The notes beneath the pieces were generated by a model. That model saw nothing but the letters and a program-made list of their open reading frames with translations. It was not told the origin of the DNA and did no database searches. From Desulfosoma caldarium (GTDB taxonomy: Bacteria > Desulfobacterota > Syntrophobacteria > Syntrophobacterales > DSM-9756): a DNA stretch of 64,000 bases. The DNA lies in assembly GCF_003751385.1 (NCBI RefSeq), contig NZ_RJVA01000009.1, positions 124,001 through 188,000 of the forward strand. Reading direction: 5' to 3'. Made by a program: the position numbers and the translations under genes. Within the stretch, counting starts at the first letter, position 1; each line of letters begins with the position of its first letter. Shown here piece after piece: positions 17,006 to 25,764 of this stretch.

Positions 17006-18171
17006 AAAAGGTGGTGGAAGGCAGCCATGCCGTGTCCGAAGCCGTTCGGCTCTGCCGTGTTCAAGTGATCTCGGCGTATCCCATCACGCCTCAGACCCAC
17101 ATTGTGGAAAGGCTATCGGAATTCTGTTCCAATGGCTCCCTGAAGGCCAAATTCTTGCGCGTGGAAAGTGAACATTCGGCCATGGCGGCGCTCATCGGTG
17201 CCGCCTCCGCAGGCGTGCGCACCTTTACGGCCACATCCTCCCAGGGGCTGGCCCTGATGCACGAACTGCTTCACTGGGCTTCAGGGGCGCGACTGCCCAT
17301 CGTCATGGCGGAAGTCAATCGCGCTTTGGCGCCGGGCTGGAACATCTGGACGGACCAAACCGACAGCTTGGCGCAAAGGGATACGGGCTGGATTCAGATC
17401 TACTGCGAAGACGCTCAGGAAGCCCTGGATTCCACCATTCAGGCGTACAAGCTGGCCGAAACGGTCTTTTTGCCGGTGATGGTGATTTTGGATGCTTTCT
17501 TTCTGTCCCACACTTACGAACCGGTAGACATTCCGGATCAGAGCGATGTGGACCGATTCCTACCGCCCTTTCGGCCGTCCTTTCGACTGGACACTCGAGC
17601 ACCGGCCGCGTTCAATCAGTTGTCCCCGCCCAACGTGTACATGGAAATGCGCCGCGACCTTCAAGATGCCATGGAATCGGCTCTGCATGCGCTTCTGAGC
17701 ATCGACGACGAATACCGATCTTTCTTTGGCAGAAGCTACGGCGCTGTGGAAGCCGTGCACTGTGACGATGCGGACATTATTTTTGTGACGTCAGGAACCA
17801 TCTCCAGCACCTGTCGCCTCGTGGTGGAAAAGCTTCGCCGGGACGGCGAAAAGATCGGGCTGTTGAAAATGCGCCTTTTTCGACCCTTTCCCTATAGCTT
17901 GGTCAAACAATGGACCTTGAAGGCTCGAAAGCTCGCGGTCATCGATCGAAATTTTTCCTTTGGCGCTTCGGGAATCTTTGCCCAGGAAATCCGCGCTGCC
18001 CTGTGCAATGAACCCAAAAGGCCCTTGGTCTTTGGCTACGTGGCCGGGCTTGGCGGCCGGGATGTGACACCCGAACTTTTGGAAGAAATCTACTGGAAAA
18101 CCAAAACCAGCGCCCATCCGGAATCGGAAAGCCTATGGATGGGGTTGCAGCATCCCGCACCGGCGGCATAA
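17002..18171 (+). CDS. 2-oxoacid:acceptor oxidoreductase, alpha subunit
   Basis: The 389-residue protein is the pyrimidine-binding alpha chain (PorA-like). It starts with EGSHAVSEAVRLCRVQVISA and YPITPQTHIVERL, the usual alpha N-terminus, has FLRVESEHSAMAALIGAASA with the conserved glutamate, and ends in the transketolase-like domain (IGLLKMRLFRPFP). The ATG at 17002 overlaps the upstream flavoprotein stop (ATGA). Together with beta it forms the thiamine-diphosphate active site. The length matches three-gene PorA or VorA proteins. Confidence 0.88.
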   Translation: MKKVVEGSHAVSEAVRLCRVQVISAYPITPQTHIVERLSEFCSNGSLKAKFLRVESEHSAMAALIGAASAGVRTFTATSSQGLALMHELLHWASGARLPIVMAEVNRALAPGWNIWTDQTDSLAQRDTGWIQIYCEDAQEALDSTIQAYKLAETVFLPVMVILDAFFLSHTYEPVDIPDQSDVDRFLPPFRPSFRLDTRAPAAFNQLSPPNVYMEMRRDLQDAMESALHALLSIDDEYRSFFGRSYGAVEAVHCDDADIIFVTSGTISSTCRLVVEKLRRDGEKIGLLKMRLFRPFPYSLVKQWTLKARKLAVIDRNFSFGASGIFAQEIRAALCNEPKRPLVFGYVAGLGGRDVTPELLEEIYWKTKTSAHPESESLWMGLQHPAPAA

Positions 18172-18201
18172 AGAAACATCGAACCGTGAAGGAGTCGTGC
18201 C

Positions 18202-19137
18202 ATGGAATCCAATGTTCAGGATCGCGAGTATATGTGCTCGGGGCATGTGGGGTGCCCGGGATGCGGCGCGGCCATTGCCATGCGGTTTCTTCTGAAGGCC
18301 TTGGGCGAAAAGACCGTGATGGTCATTCCGGCCTGCTGTTGGTCCATCATCGCCGGACCTTACCCTCAGTCGACCCTCAGAGTGCCGGTGCTGCACACGG
18401 CCTTTGAAACCGGAGGCGCCGTGGCCAGCGGCGTGCGCGCCGCTCTTGATCTTCAAGGGGACCGAGAAACCACGGTAGTGACCTGGGCAGGAGACGGGGG
18501 CACGTTTGATATCGGATTTCAGGCCTTGAGCGGGGCGGTGGAACGCAACGAGGATTTCATCTATGTGTGTTACGACAATGAAGCGTACATGAACACTGGA
18601 GTCCAGCGCAGTTCTTCCACGCCCTACGGCGCCTGGACCACCACCACGCCCGGACAGGAGTGGAAAAAGCTGCGCAAAAAAAACATTGTGGAAGCCCTGG
18701 TGGCTCACCGCATTCCCTATGCGGCCACGGCCAGCATCGCCTTTCCCGAAGATCTGATGCGCAAGGTGCACAAGGCCAAGGGCATTCGAGGGTCCCGTTT
18801 CTTGCACATCTATGCGTCATGCCCCACGGGTTGGCGCCTGCCCTCAGAACTGGCGGTGAAAATCGCCAGAATGGCCGTGCAAACCAATATTTTTCCTCTC
18901 TACGAAGTGGAAAACGGCGTGCGCTACACCATCAACTACATGCCCAAAGGGTACCTGGTGCGCGAATACTTCAAACTTCAAGGGCGGTTCAAGCACCTGA
19001 CGGATGCGGATTTGGAAGAGATTCAACGCATGGTGGACGAAGACTGGGAACTGCTGTTGCGCAAAGCCGGCCTAAGCCCCGGTGCCGCTGGGCCCATCGC
19101 CACCCCGTCTCGTGCGTCGGTGCCTTTTAGGGGCTGA
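18202..19137 (+). CDS. 2-oxoacid:acceptor oxidoreductase, beta subunit (TPP-binding)
   Basis: The 311-residue beta chain contains the cluster cysteines of CSGHVGCPGCGAA and a further cysteine near the C-terminal third (YASCPTGW). It has the thiamine-diphosphate/Mg motif GDGGTFDIGFQALSGA followed by YDNEAYMNTG. The pattern is PorB-like. In PorB-type enzymes these motifs hold a [4Fe-4S] cluster and the cofactor. A GGAG ribosome site precedes the ATG. Together with the upstream genes this gives a complete gamma-flavoprotein/delta-alpha-beta complex. Confidence 0.88.
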   Translation: MESNVQDREYMCSGHVGCPGCGAAIAMRFLLKALGEKTVMVIPACCWSIIAGPYPQSTLRVPVLHTAFETGGAVASGVRAALDLQGDRETTVVTWAGDGGTFDIGFQALSGAVERNEDFIYVCYDNEAYMNTGVQRSSSTPYGAWTTTTPGQEWKKLRKKNIVEALVAHRIPYAATASIAFPEDLMRKVHKAKGIRGSRFLHIYASCPTGWRLPSELAVKIARMAVQTNIFPLYEVENGVRYTINYMPKGYLVREYFKLQGRFKHLTDADLEEIQRMVDEDWELLLRKAGLSPGAAGPIATPSRASVPFRG

Positions 19138-19174
19138 GACATGTCTTCGGCCAAGGGACAACCGAGGTGTCCCG

Positions 19175-19639
19175 ATGCAGAAGTTTTGGCCTTTGTTGGC
19201 CTGGTTGGCCTATTTCATCCTGCCCACGGACCTATTTCCCGATTTTGTGCTGGGACCAGGATGGGTAGATGACCTGGTGCTGCTGGGTCTCGTGTACTAT
19301 TTCTTCCTTCGCCAAGGAACGGCCAACGACTCGAGAACATCGTCCCAAAGTGCGAGCCCGCGTGACCGACGGGCGGAATACGAGGGCGGGCAAGGAGCCG
19401 AAAGCACCCGGGCTCGAACCCAGTCCGGGGCCAAAAATCCCTATGACATTCTTGGTATTTCCCCGGAAGCCGACATGGAGACCATCAAGAAGGCCTACCA
19501 TCGAAAGGCAGCTCAATATCATCCCGACAAGGTGAATCATCTGGGAGAAGAATTGCAGCAGCTGGCCAAGGAGAAATTTCAAGAGATTCAGTGGGCCTAT
19601 GAAACCGTGATGCGAGCCCGGGGGGAGTCACGACCATGA
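19175..19639 (+). CDS. DUF1232-like membrane segment fused to a C-terminal J domain
   Basis: The 154-residue protein has an N-terminal hydrophobic hairpin with the DUF1232/YkvA-type pattern (ILPTDLFPDFVLGPGWVDDL) and a charged linker. It ends with a J domain (about 100-150) with YDILGISPEADMETIKKAY and the catalytic HPD tripeptide. J domains stimulate DnaK; the membrane segment should place this co-chaperone at the inner membrane. The ATG at 19175 has GAGGTG upstream. It overlaps the next gene by four bases. The client is unknown, but it may serve the Fe-S and DUF3786 proteins encoded downstream. Confidence 0.75.
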   Translation: MQKFWPLLAWLAYFILPTDLFPDFVLGPGWVDDLVLLGLVYYFFLRQGTANDSRTSSQSASPRDRRAEYEGGQGAESTRARTQSGAKNPYDILGISPEADMETIKKAYHRKAAQYHPDKVNHLGEELQQLAKEKFQEIQWAYETVMRARGESRP

Positions 19640-20136
19640 CGGAGACGGCACACCACCATGAACGGCGCAAACGACCGTATCGATACCGTTTGGTGAACAT
19701 CGAGTGTATGCCCCAGTCCGACCACTTCAACGTCATTATGGACCTAGAAGAATCCATCGAGGATCTTCTGCCCTATTGCGCCGCCGTTCTTCCCGGGGCC
19801 ACCTATGTTCATGGAAGCGGCGTCGTGAACGTTATGGATCAAGGCCACATTGTCGGCATTTACGCCAAGACCATCACCATCACGGATGTTTCGGGACCCG
19901 AGGAGGCCGTGAAATGGTGCGACCTCTATTATGAAAAGATTGAACATATTCGCCGAAATCGGGAAAACATCGCGCCGGCTTTGCGAACTCGTCCTGCGAA
20001 AACCGTCCTTGACATTTACCGAACGCTTCCCAAGACCAATTGCGGCCGATGCGGCGTGCCCACATGCCTGGCGTTTGCCGCAATGGTTTTTCGAGGGGAA
20101 AGCTCCCTGGACGCCTGTGTGGAGGTTTCACGGTGA
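19636..20136 (+). CDS. Fe-S cluster protein with CODH/corrinoid-type (PF04060-like) domain
   Basis: The 166-residue protein ends in a four-cysteine motif C-x2-C-x4-C-x16-C (NCGRCGVPTCLAFA then DAC), the pattern of the small [4Fe-4S] domain found in RnfB, the CODH/ACS corrinoid protein and related factors. Its first 100 residues form an unrecognised domain with a cluster of glycine/valine strands (YVHGSGVVNVMDQGHIVGIY). The gene overlaps the J-domain gene (ATGA) and the DUF3786 gene (TGATG), so the three are translationally coupled. I infer a role in electron transfer or corrinoid-linked chemistry; no specific reaction is visible. Confidence 0.7.
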   Translation: MTETAHHHERRKRPYRYRLVNIECMPQSDHFNVIMDLEESIEDLLPYCAAVLPGATYVHGSGVVNVMDQGHIVGIYAKTITITDVSGPEEAVKWCDLYYEKIEHIRRNRENIAPALRTRPAKTVLDIYRTLPKTNCGRCGVPTCLAFAAMVFRGESSLDACVEVSR

Positions 20137-21008
20137 TGGAGTCCCCGTCCGCGTCTCCATGGGTTTTTCTCTACACTCTGGCCAACCGTTTTGAGGCGGA
20201 TGTGCTTTCGGACGTGCTGGAAAAAAACGGTGTGCCGTATCTCGTGCGATCTTTCGTGGAAACGGCCTATGACGGCTTGTTCGTGCCGCAGCGCGGCTGG
20301 GGACAGATTCTCGTGCCGGCCGAGTTTCTCAGCACGGCACGAAAGCTTGTGGCGTCCGTGCTGGAATCCTTGACCTCACCCAAGCTGTACGAGTCCGTGG
20401 AAGAACTGGATCCTTCCTTGTGGGATCAGCTCGCACGCAGGGATCCTCAGAATGTGTGCCGACGGGCCGCCGTCACCTGGAATGCTGCGCATCAATCGTA
20501 CCGCATTCCTTTCCTTGCGGGAGCATTCACTTGCGTTCCTGCGCAAAAGACCATTTTACCGGAACAAGGATTAGTCTGGCCCATGGTGGATTTTCAAACC
20601 GGACTGGTGCTGCTGCACTATCTTCTGGAAGCCCAAGACCTTCCTCTGTCGGGCCGGTGGATCAGTGAAAAAGACATCCCATCGGGACATCAGTTCTTTA
20701 CAGGCCCTCACGCTTTGCCCCTGGATGCCCTCGTGCGCCACGTCGCCGATGCGCCGCATCGATTGGCCGAAACGTCCAAGGCGCTAGGAGGGGTTCCCGT
20801 ACCGTCCGCCGATATGGGTTTTGTGTTCGTCGTGTTGCCCCGCGTCCCCGTGCAATGCCTTTATTGGCACGGTGACGGCGAATTCCCACCGTCCCTCTCC
20901 ATTCGCTTTGATGCCACCATCGCCAAGCATCTTCCTGCTCTGGATACCATCTGGGCCCTGGTCAACGTCTTTGTGCGTCATTGGACGGCGGCTCTGAAGC
21001 AGGCCTAA
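20136..21008 (+). CDS. DUF2007-like / DUF3786 domain protein
   Basis: The 290-residue protein seems to have two parts. The N-terminal segment (about 10-80) contains ANRFEADVLSDVLEKNGVPY, as in DUF2007 signal-transducing-type domains. The larger DUF3786 part (about 95-285) has LVWPMVDFQTGLVLLHYLLE, RWISEKDIPSGHQFFTGPH and the C-terminal FDATIAKHLPALDTIWAL. DUF3786 proteins are largely confined to anaerobes, often near Fe-S domain genes, as here. The start ATG shares bases with the stop of the preceding gene. The function is unknown. The fusion is inferred by eye and should be checked with profiles. Confidence 0.65.
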   Translation: MESPSASPWVFLYTLANRFEADVLSDVLEKNGVPYLVRSFVETAYDGLFVPQRGWGQILVPAEFLSTARKLVASVLESLTSPKLYESVEELDPSLWDQLARRDPQNVCRRAAVTWNAAHQSYRIPFLAGAFTCVPAQKTILPEQGLVWPMVDFQTGLVLLHYLLEAQDLPLSGRWISEKDIPSGHQFFTGPHALPLDALVRHVADAPHRLAETSKALGGVPVPSADMGFVFVVLPRVPVQCLYWHGDGEFPPSLSIRFDATIAKHLPALDTIWALVNVFVRHWTAALKQA

Positions 21009-21036
21009 ATGTAGGCCGCAAGCGAGCCTCGGCGTT

Positions 21037-21897
21037 CTAGATTCTCGTGCCGTTGAGATACGCGGCGTTAAGAAGACCCGGAACGATGGGTCGTGTGGAA
21101 ACGTCCGGGGGCGAGAAGTCGAAAACTTTTGCAAGGAAGAGGGTGACAATCCGAAACGTGGCCCCCCAAAGAACTTCCACGTGAGCACCATCCTGATACA
21201 AGAAGCACGCAAAGTCCTGGGTCGGTGGCTGCACCACGGCCTGCACTTCCGGATCCACATAGAGCCTGTAGCGGTAATAGTGACGAGGGTTCAAAAGTTG
21301 GCGCAAAGGTATGCTGACGATCCGCTCCACTTCCCAATTGGGCACGAACTTCTGGGGCCGACCAATCCACCCAACCAAGGGGTGAATGATGCGAACAAAC
21401 AAACGCAGCCTTTCCTCCGGCAATGGTCCGAGAAAACGGACAAAGAGGGGGTTGAGTCGCATCTCCTCCCAGCTTTCCCTTAAACTGGTGGCCAGCAGCA
21501 GGGCGAGCAGGCGAGCCGCTCGAGGATAATGGCGGCGCATGGCCGACCAATGAGGCCATCGAGCCAGAGGGAATCCGGGCAATGATAGGGCCTTGGCCAG
21601 CAGAGGATCCAGACGCCGTTCCACGGTGCCGCCGGGACAGCACAGGTCCCCACTCTGGCGCACGCGACGGGAACGGCGGTTGAGGATCAGGCAGGGTTCG
21701 TGCTCACATCCATCCTCATGCAGGCCGCAGCCCAAAAGCACAAGGACGCTGGATGAATTTTTCAGTTGCTTCCCAAAGGCCTCGGCGCATGGATCCTTGA
21801 GACAACTCGGAGCCAATCGTTTGATGATGTGGTCTTGCAAAAGATTCGGGTGCGCAAGGATTTCCTCGACATCGCCGTGGTCGGCAAGGGTCTTCAT
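21037..21897 (-). CDS. NUDIX hydrolase with an insertion in the NUDIX box
   Basis: The 286-residue protein has both halves of a NUDIX motif, QSGDLCCPGGTVE and LRESWEEMRLNP, but about 45 residues separate them, where the canonical box leaves seven. This looks like the CoA-pyrophosphatase-related family with a helical insertion. NUDIX enzymes cleave nucleoside diphosphate-X compounds using Mg bound by the REXXEE glutamates, which are present. The ATG at 21897 overlaps the hrpA stop by four bases (ATGA), so it is translated with the helicase. The substrate is unknown. Confidence 0.72.
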   Translation of the reverse strand: MKTLADHGDVEEILAHPNLLQDHIIKRLAPSCLKDPCAEAFGKQLKNSSSVLVLLGCGLHEDGCEHEPCLILNRRSRRVRQSGDLCCPGGTVERRLDPLLAKALSLPGFPLARWPHWSAMRRHYPRAARLLALLLATSLRESWEEMRLNPLFVRFLGPLPEERLRLFVRIIHPLVGWIGRPQKFVPNWEVERIVSIPLRQLLNPRHYYRYRLYVDPEVQAVVQPPTQDFACFLYQDGAHVEVLWGATFRIVTLFLAKVFDFSPPDVSTRPIVPGLLNAAYLNGTRI

Positions 21898-24800
21898 GGC
21901 TTCAAACCTATCAGCGCCTCGTATTCGGCCCATTTCTTTTCCAAACGCTCGGCCGATACCACATAGGGTCTTTTCACTTCCGGCGCAAAAACACTGAGCT
22001 TGTATTCTTCTATCATCCAGCGCATCGCGTCAAGGAACTCTCGAACCTGAGCCGGCGCCTCCGGTGCAAGGTTTTGGTGCGCGCTCTGGTAACGAGCCAC
22101 AAAGGGAGCGACTTCTGCCCATTTCTGCCGATCCTTTTCCGGAGCCACGAAAGCTCTTTCCGCCCTCAGGGCTAAACCTCGTAGGTATCTCGGCAATTCC
22201 CGCATCACCGCACTTCGATACCGTCGTAAGAAATCCGCTGGAACCAGCTCAATCAATTCCTTCTCCACGGCGTGCAGTCGTTCCAAGGTCATGGCCGTGG
22301 TAGTCTGTTTGGACCGAAATTTGTCCAGCGTCTCGATGACCTCTGCGCGGGCATGCAAGACCGCCAGGATTTCGGACCACAGCTGCCTGGAGCGATACCC
22401 CAGCTGGGCCGGAAGATCTTGAATCGTCTGACGGTATTTTTCCTCGTCCAAGGGTTGCGGGTCGTGAAGGTCAAAAAGCTCACGAAGCATGTAAAGATGG
22501 GCTTGCTTTTGCGCTTCGCCCAGATGGCCGAGAAAATGGAGGGCTTTCAAAGATAGCGGCGCCTGCGTTGAATCGGAGTGCGTCCTCCCTGGAGCCAGCA
22601 CCCACTCTTTGCGAAGGCTTTTGAGCAGAGGGGCAAAAGCATGCTGATACAGGACAAGCAGCCCGTCTCGAGTGGCTTCTTGAGCCGACGGCGCATCGGC
22701 AAAGAGACGAACGGAGACGGTGGTCCCTTCGGCTTGAAGCCCGGGATAGGCGCAGCGCATGACACCGTAGGCATCCCGGCCTAGTTCGATTTCTTGGGGA
22801 AGGGGTCCAAAATCCCAAGAGGTGAGGCCGGAGCGTTCCCACCGGCGGCGCGCTTTGTCCCACACCGCATCGTGGTGCACCTGAGGAGAGCTCTGCTGCA
22901 ATTGCGCCAAATCTCGCCCAGCCCGCAGCACAGACCCGTCCTCGTCCACCACCTCAAAACGCATGCGCAAATGATCGGCAAGAGCTTCCCGCGGCCACAA
23001 AGACCGTGGGACATGCAAACCCGTGACATCCAAAACGGCCTGCCCCAGAGCGTCGTAGAAATCACCCTGACCCCAAGAAAGTTGGAGTAAGACTTTTCTG
23101 GCCGTTTCCGACACGGGGGCCAGTTGACGTCGAAGGGTTTTGGGCAAGTTCTTGAGTAAAAAGAAAATCTTTTCTTCAAGAAACCCCGGAACCAGCCACT
23201 CAAAGTCGTCCGGCCGAAGACGGGTCAGAATGTGAATAGGGACGGTCACCGTGACGCCGTCCGCCTCTTGACCAGGGCAAAAACTGTAGCGCAGGGGCAA
23301 AGAATACTCTTTCAGATCGAGCGCATCTGGGTAATCCGCGAGTCCCCCAGGGCTTGAACCCTTCCGGATGAGATCCTCCTCCTTCATGCGAAGGATCTCA
23401 TCACCGCCCTGGGTCTTCAGCCACTTTTCAAATGAGCGGATATCGGACAAAAGGGGAACTCTCTGGTCGTAAAAAGAAAAAATGTTGTCTTGGTCGATGA
23501 GCATTCCTCGCCGACGCAGCTTGTCCTCCACATTTTCCAGGCTTTCACGAAGCTTTTCATTGTGTTCGTAAAAGCCATAGGACTTGGGCACGTCGCCTTC
23601 CACGAGGGCGGAGCGAATAAAAATGCGGCGGGCTTCTTCGGCATCATACCGCGCATAATCCACAGGCCTTTTCTCCACAATGGGCAGGCCATAGAGGGTT
23701 ACCCGCTCAAAGGCGACCACGCGGCCGCGTTTCTTTTCCCAATGCGGCGACGACACATGCGATTTGATCAAATGACGCCCCAACTCCTCCAGCCATGCTG
23801 GCTCAATGGTGGCGGCCATGCGCGCAAAAAGACGGCTTGTTTGAACGATTTCCGCCGCCACGATCCAGTCTCCACCTTTGTTGAAAAGGCTTGATCCTGG
23901 AAAGAGCATCATCTGGCGGCCTCTGGCTCCTATGTACGTGTTTTTTTCCTTTTTTACCGCCACGTGGCTCAAGTAACCGCAGGCCACACTACGGTGAATG
24001 GCTTCGTAGGAAGCCGGCGCTCTGCCATCGCCCGGCCCCTTGCCAAAACCCACGTCTTCGAGAATGGCCTGAATTTCCTCCACCACCTGCGTCCATTCGC
24101 GCATGCGACGGTACGACAAAAAGGACTCTCGACAAAAAGTGCGCAACTGAGACTGGGACGCTCCTTCCCGTCGCTTCTGTTGATAGGCTTTCCAGATGTT
24201 GAGCAGTGTTAGGAAATCGGAACGCCGATCCCGAAATCGTGCATGGATCTGATCCGCTTGCTCTTGGTGCTCAAAAGGCCTTTCCCGTGGGTCTTGAATG
24301 CTCAAGGCCGCGCACAAAACGGTCACTTCCTTCAAGGCCCCTTCCCTTTGCGCCTGCAGAAGCATTCGAGCCATGCGCGGATCCAGGGGAAAACGAGCCA
24401 TGAGGCGCCCCAGATCCGTGAGGCGATGGTGGCGGTCCACGGCGCCCAGTTCCCTGAGAACGGCAAACCCATCCTTGATGGCGGCCTCAGAAGGGGGGGT
24501 GATAAAGGGAAAGGATCGAACATCCCCAAAGCGCCAAGCCAACATTTTCAAAATGACTTCAGCTAGGTTGGATCGAAGGATTTCCGGAGGTGTGTATTTG
24601 GGTCGGCTTGCGTAGTCTTCTTCAGCATAGAGCCGCACGCACACGCCAGGTCCTGTGCGGCCGCATCGCCCCGCCCTTTGATCGGCACTGGCCTGGGAAA
24701 TGGGTACCACCGGCAAGCCCTGGGTGCGGCTTCGTGGATTGTACATACTTAAACGGGCAAGACCCGTATCCACCACACAACGAATGCCCGGAATGGTCAC

Positions 24801-25751
24801 CGAAGTTTCCGCCACGTTGGTGGCAACGACGATTTTGTCCTGAGGCAGCAGTTGGAAGACTCTCTCCTGATCCGCACCCGCAAGCCGTCCGTAAAGGGGC
24901 AAGACGACCGCCTCGGATCCGTGCACCTCCTGCAAACGGGCGCATGCCTCGCGAATGTCGTTTTCCGTGGGCATGAACACGAGCAGATCCCCGCGAAGGT
25001 TTTCTTTACGCAGATCTTGCACGGCTTGCACTGCCAAATCCACCGCCGTGCTGTCTTCCTGCGCCTTCGAGTCGGGGGGCAGGTAACGAATTTCCACGGG
25101 GTACGTGCGTCCCGAAACTTCGATAACGGGCGCATTGTCAAAGGCTTTAGAAAAAGTTTCCGGGTCGATGGTCGCCGACGTGATGACCACCTTCAGGTCG
25201 ATACGCCGAACCATGGCCTTGCGAAGCAGGCCGAGAAGGAAATCGATGTTGAGGCTACGTTCGTGGGCTTCATCGACAATGACCACATCGTAAGCCTTGA
25301 AATAACGATCCGCTTGGGCTTCCGCCAAAAGAATCCCGTCGGTCATAAACTTGATGCGCGTCCGTGCAGACAGTCGCTCCTGAAAGCGGATCTTATACCC
25401 CACGAGACCGCCGAGAGGCTCTTGGAGTTCCTCGGCCACACGGCGGGCCAGAGTGACGGCGGCGATGCGCCGTGGTTGGGTGATGCCGATGAGCCTTTGT
25501 CGACCGAGGCCGGCTTCCAGGCACATCTTGGGCAATTGCGTGCTTTTACCCGAACCGGTATCCCCCGTGACCACCACGACGCGATGCCGACAAAGGGCAT
25601 CAACGATGGCATCCTTTTTCTCTGAGATGGGCAACTCGTCGGGATAGGACCAACAAAGCGGCATGCTGAATGAGGTCGAGCACTTGTGCAAAAAGCCCTC
25701 AGAAGGCGAAGGGCGCTTTGAGGGCTTTTCACGCGCTGTTATCTCTGCCAT
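21894..25751 (-). CDS. hrpA: ATP-dependent RNA helicase HrpA (DEAH box)
   Basis: At 1285 residues this matches full-length HrpA (about 1300). The Walker A site GDTGSGKST is at residues 63-71, followed by TQPRRIAA, the DEAH box (VIVDEAHERS), SATID, and the motif VI region SQASADQRAGRCGRTGPG. The long C-terminal part with the DUF3418-type region follows. HrpA unwinds RNA and rescues stalled ribosomes in E. coli. The first ATG has a weak ribosome site; a start at residue 30 is possible. It heads a unit with the overlapping NUDIX gene. Confidence 0.93.
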   Translation of the reverse strand: MAEITAREKPSKRPSPSEGFLHKCSTSFSMPLCWSYPDELPISEKKDAIVDALCRHRVVVVTGDTGSGKSTQLPKMCLEAGLGRQRLIGITQPRRIAAVTLARRVAEELQEPLGGLVGYKIRFQERLSARTRIKFMTDGILLAEAQADRYFKAYDVVIVDEAHERSLNIDFLLGLLRKAMVRRIDLKVVITSATIDPETFSKAFDNAPVIEVSGRTYPVEIRYLPPDSKAQEDSTAVDLAVQAVQDLRKENLRGDLLVFMPTENDIREACARLQEVHGSEAVVLPLYGRLAGADQERVFQLLPQDKIVVATNVAETSVTIPGIRCVVDTGLARLSMYNPRSRTQGLPVVPISQASADQRAGRCGRTGPGVCVRLYAEEDYASRPKYTPPEILRSNLAEVILKMLAWRFGDVRSFPFITPPSEAAIKDGFAVLRELGAVDRHHRLTDLGRLMARFPLDPRMARMLLQAQREGALKEVTVLCAALSIQDPRERPFEHQEQADQIHARFRDRRSDFLTLLNIWKAYQQKRREGASQSQLRTFCRESFLSYRRMREWTQVVEEIQAILEDVGFGKGPGDGRAPASYEAIHRSVACGYLSHVAVKKEKNTYIGARGRQMMLFPGSSLFNKGGDWIVAAEIVQTSRLFARMAATIEPAWLEELGRHLIKSHVSSPHWEKKRGRVVAFERVTLYGLPIVEKRPVDYARYDAEEARRIFIRSALVEGDVPKSYGFYEHNEKLRESLENVEDKLRRRGMLIDQDNIFSFYDQRVPLLSDIRSFEKWLKTQGGDEILRMKEEDLIRKGSSPGGLADYPDALDLKEYSLPLRYSFCPGQEADGVTVTVPIHILTRLRPDDFEWLVPGFLEEKIFFLLKNLPKTLRRQLAPVSETARKVLLQLSWGQGDFYDALGQAVLDVTGLHVPRSLWPREALADHLRMRFEVVDEDGSVLRAGRDLAQLQQSSPQVHHDAVWDKARRRWERSGLTSWDFGPLPQEIELGRDAYGVMRCAYPGLQAEGTTVSVRLFADAPSAQEATRDGLLVLYQHAFAPLLKSLRKEWVLAPGRTHSDSTQAPLSLKALHFLGHLGEAQKQAHLYMLRELFDLHDPQPLDEEKYRQTIQDLPAQLGYRSRQLWSEILAVLHARAEVIETLDKFRSKQTTTAMTLERLHAVEKELIELVPADFLRRYRSAVMRELPRYLRGLALRAERAFVAPEKDRQKWAEVAPFVARYQSAHQNLAPEAPAQVREFLDAMRWMIEEYKLSVFAPEVKRPYVVSAERLEKKWAEYEALIGLKP

Positions 25752-25764
25752 TGCCTAAACGAAC

